Source of the DNA: Endozoicomonas sp965196975
GTDB lineage: Bacteria > Pseudomonadota > Gammaproteobacteria > Pseudomonadales > Endozoicomonadaceae
Length of the DNA stretch: 64,000 nucleotides
NCBI RefSeq assembly: GCF_965196975.1
Contig: NZ_OZ239981.1
Span: forward strand, 1,054,001 to 1,118,000
Direction of reading: 5' to 3'
The notes under the pieces were generated by a model that made no database searches, was not told where the DNA came from, and saw nothing but the letters and a program-made list of their open reading frames with translations. Positions 63,602-64,000 of the stretch are shown piece by piece. Positions within the stretch are counted from its first letter, which is position 1. Each line of letters opens with the position of its first letter. The position numbers were made by a program, and so were the translations under genes.

Positions 63602-64000
63602 CTAGCGGGAGCGCTTTTTCGGGTGAGGGCTGAAGCCTCTGCCGCTGCCCTTCACTTTTTTGGCCTGCACTTCGTTCTTTTTCAGCCGATCCTGCGGTTT
63701 TTTGTGGAAGGAAGGTGCTGGTGGCAGGTCAACCAGTGCGGCAAGCGCATCGATATCCTGTTTCTCCAGCTCCTGAAACTGCCCCTGACGCAGGTGATCA
63801 GGAATGATCATGCTGCCAAAACGAACCCGCTTTAAACGACTGACTTTCAGGTCCTGAGATTCCCAGAGGCGACGAACTTCCCGGTTACGGCCTTCCAGGA
63901 TACAGACGTGGAACCAGTGGTTGATACCCGTACCGCCAGAGTCAACGATATCGGTAAATCGTGCCATACCGTCTTCCAGTTCAACGCCATCAAACAGGTT
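63602..64000 (-). CDS. rluB: 23S rRNA pseudouridine synthase RluB, C-terminal part (window edge)
   Basis: Only the last 132 codons are in the window; the gene continues beyond 64000. Features of the RsuA/RluB/E/F family are visible: VCILEGRNREVRRLWES, LKRVRFGSMII, then a basic Lys/Pro-rich C-terminal tail (HKKPQDRLKKNEVQAKK) typical of RluB, which modifies U2605 in 23S rRNA. Catalytic Asp lies outside the window. Confidence 0.9.
   Translation of the reverse strand, partial: NLFDGVELEDGMARFTDIVDSGGTGINHWFHVCILEGRNREVRRLWESQDLKVSRLKRVRFGSMIIPDHLRQGQFQELEKQDIDALAALVDLPPAPSFHKKPQDRLKKNEVQAKKVKGSGRGFSPHPKKRSR

Noticed and set aside
1..64000. CRISPR arrays, tRNA or rRNA genes
   Set aside because: No regularly spaced short repeats and no recognisable tRNA or rRNA sequence were seen; a tRNA scan was not possible by eye.

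Overview
The window looks like a chromosomal segment of a marine, host-associated gammaproteobacterium, most likely Endozoicomonas or a close relative (Oceanospirillales). This is inferred from the proteins: gammaproteobacterial RapA, MinCDE, LpxL, Prc, YebG and RluB, a heavy osmolyte-uptake set (two BCCT carriers, ProXWV and a CosR-like MarR regulator), many insertion sequences, and three large lineage-specific proteins that look like host-directed effectors. No rRNA, tRNA or CRISPR array was recognised.

Region 1 (1-10107) is a prophage-like tail module. Two structural genes are each split by a different insertion sequence (ISKra4-like at 200-1590, IS4-like at 5104-6219). Both rejoin in frame when the element and one target duplication are removed. 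A hub-like gene (7298-9154), a cold-shock gene with its own promoter and terminator, and a small frameshifted gene follow. The second ISKra4-like copy (10108-11498) has unequal flanks and abuts a 5'-truncated DUF2269 gene, so it marks a rearrangement junction.

Region 2 (11499-25987) holds a YghU-type glutathione transferase, a secreted protein, a DUF2237 protein and an osmoprotection block (BCCT carrier divergent from cosR, then proX-proW-proV). An IS982 element carrying a nested 170-bp MITE follows, then a DUF2789 gene split by IS1182, and prc. Region 3 (25988-42224) has the first effector-like gene (26960-29635), an M18 aminopeptidase, a tRNA-queuosine mannosyltransferase-like gene, minCDE, lpxL, a second BCCT carrier, a second MITE, rapA and an outer-membrane barrel gene.

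Region 4 (42225-47238) is an scsBD-like thiol-redox operon whose scsB signal peptide is cut by a short IS66-family element with an 8-bp duplication. Region 5 (47856-61559) holds the 1476-residue acidic repeat protein, a 2OG-Fe(II) oxygenase with an NMT1/THI5-type ABC importer, a divergent COG0402 amidohydrolase, the third ISKra4-like copy, and a 567-residue protein with a classical bipartite nuclear localisation signal. Region 6 (61560-64000) contains a decayed chimeric duplicate of the yebG 3' end and the amidohydrolase 3' half, a secreted unknown, yebG with a LexA box, and the C-terminal part of rluB.

Overall this is core chromosome interrupted by recent insertions: at least four genes are split by elements with intact target duplications. 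The most novel content is the trio of effector-like proteins. Functions are inferred from sequence recognition alone; no searches were run.
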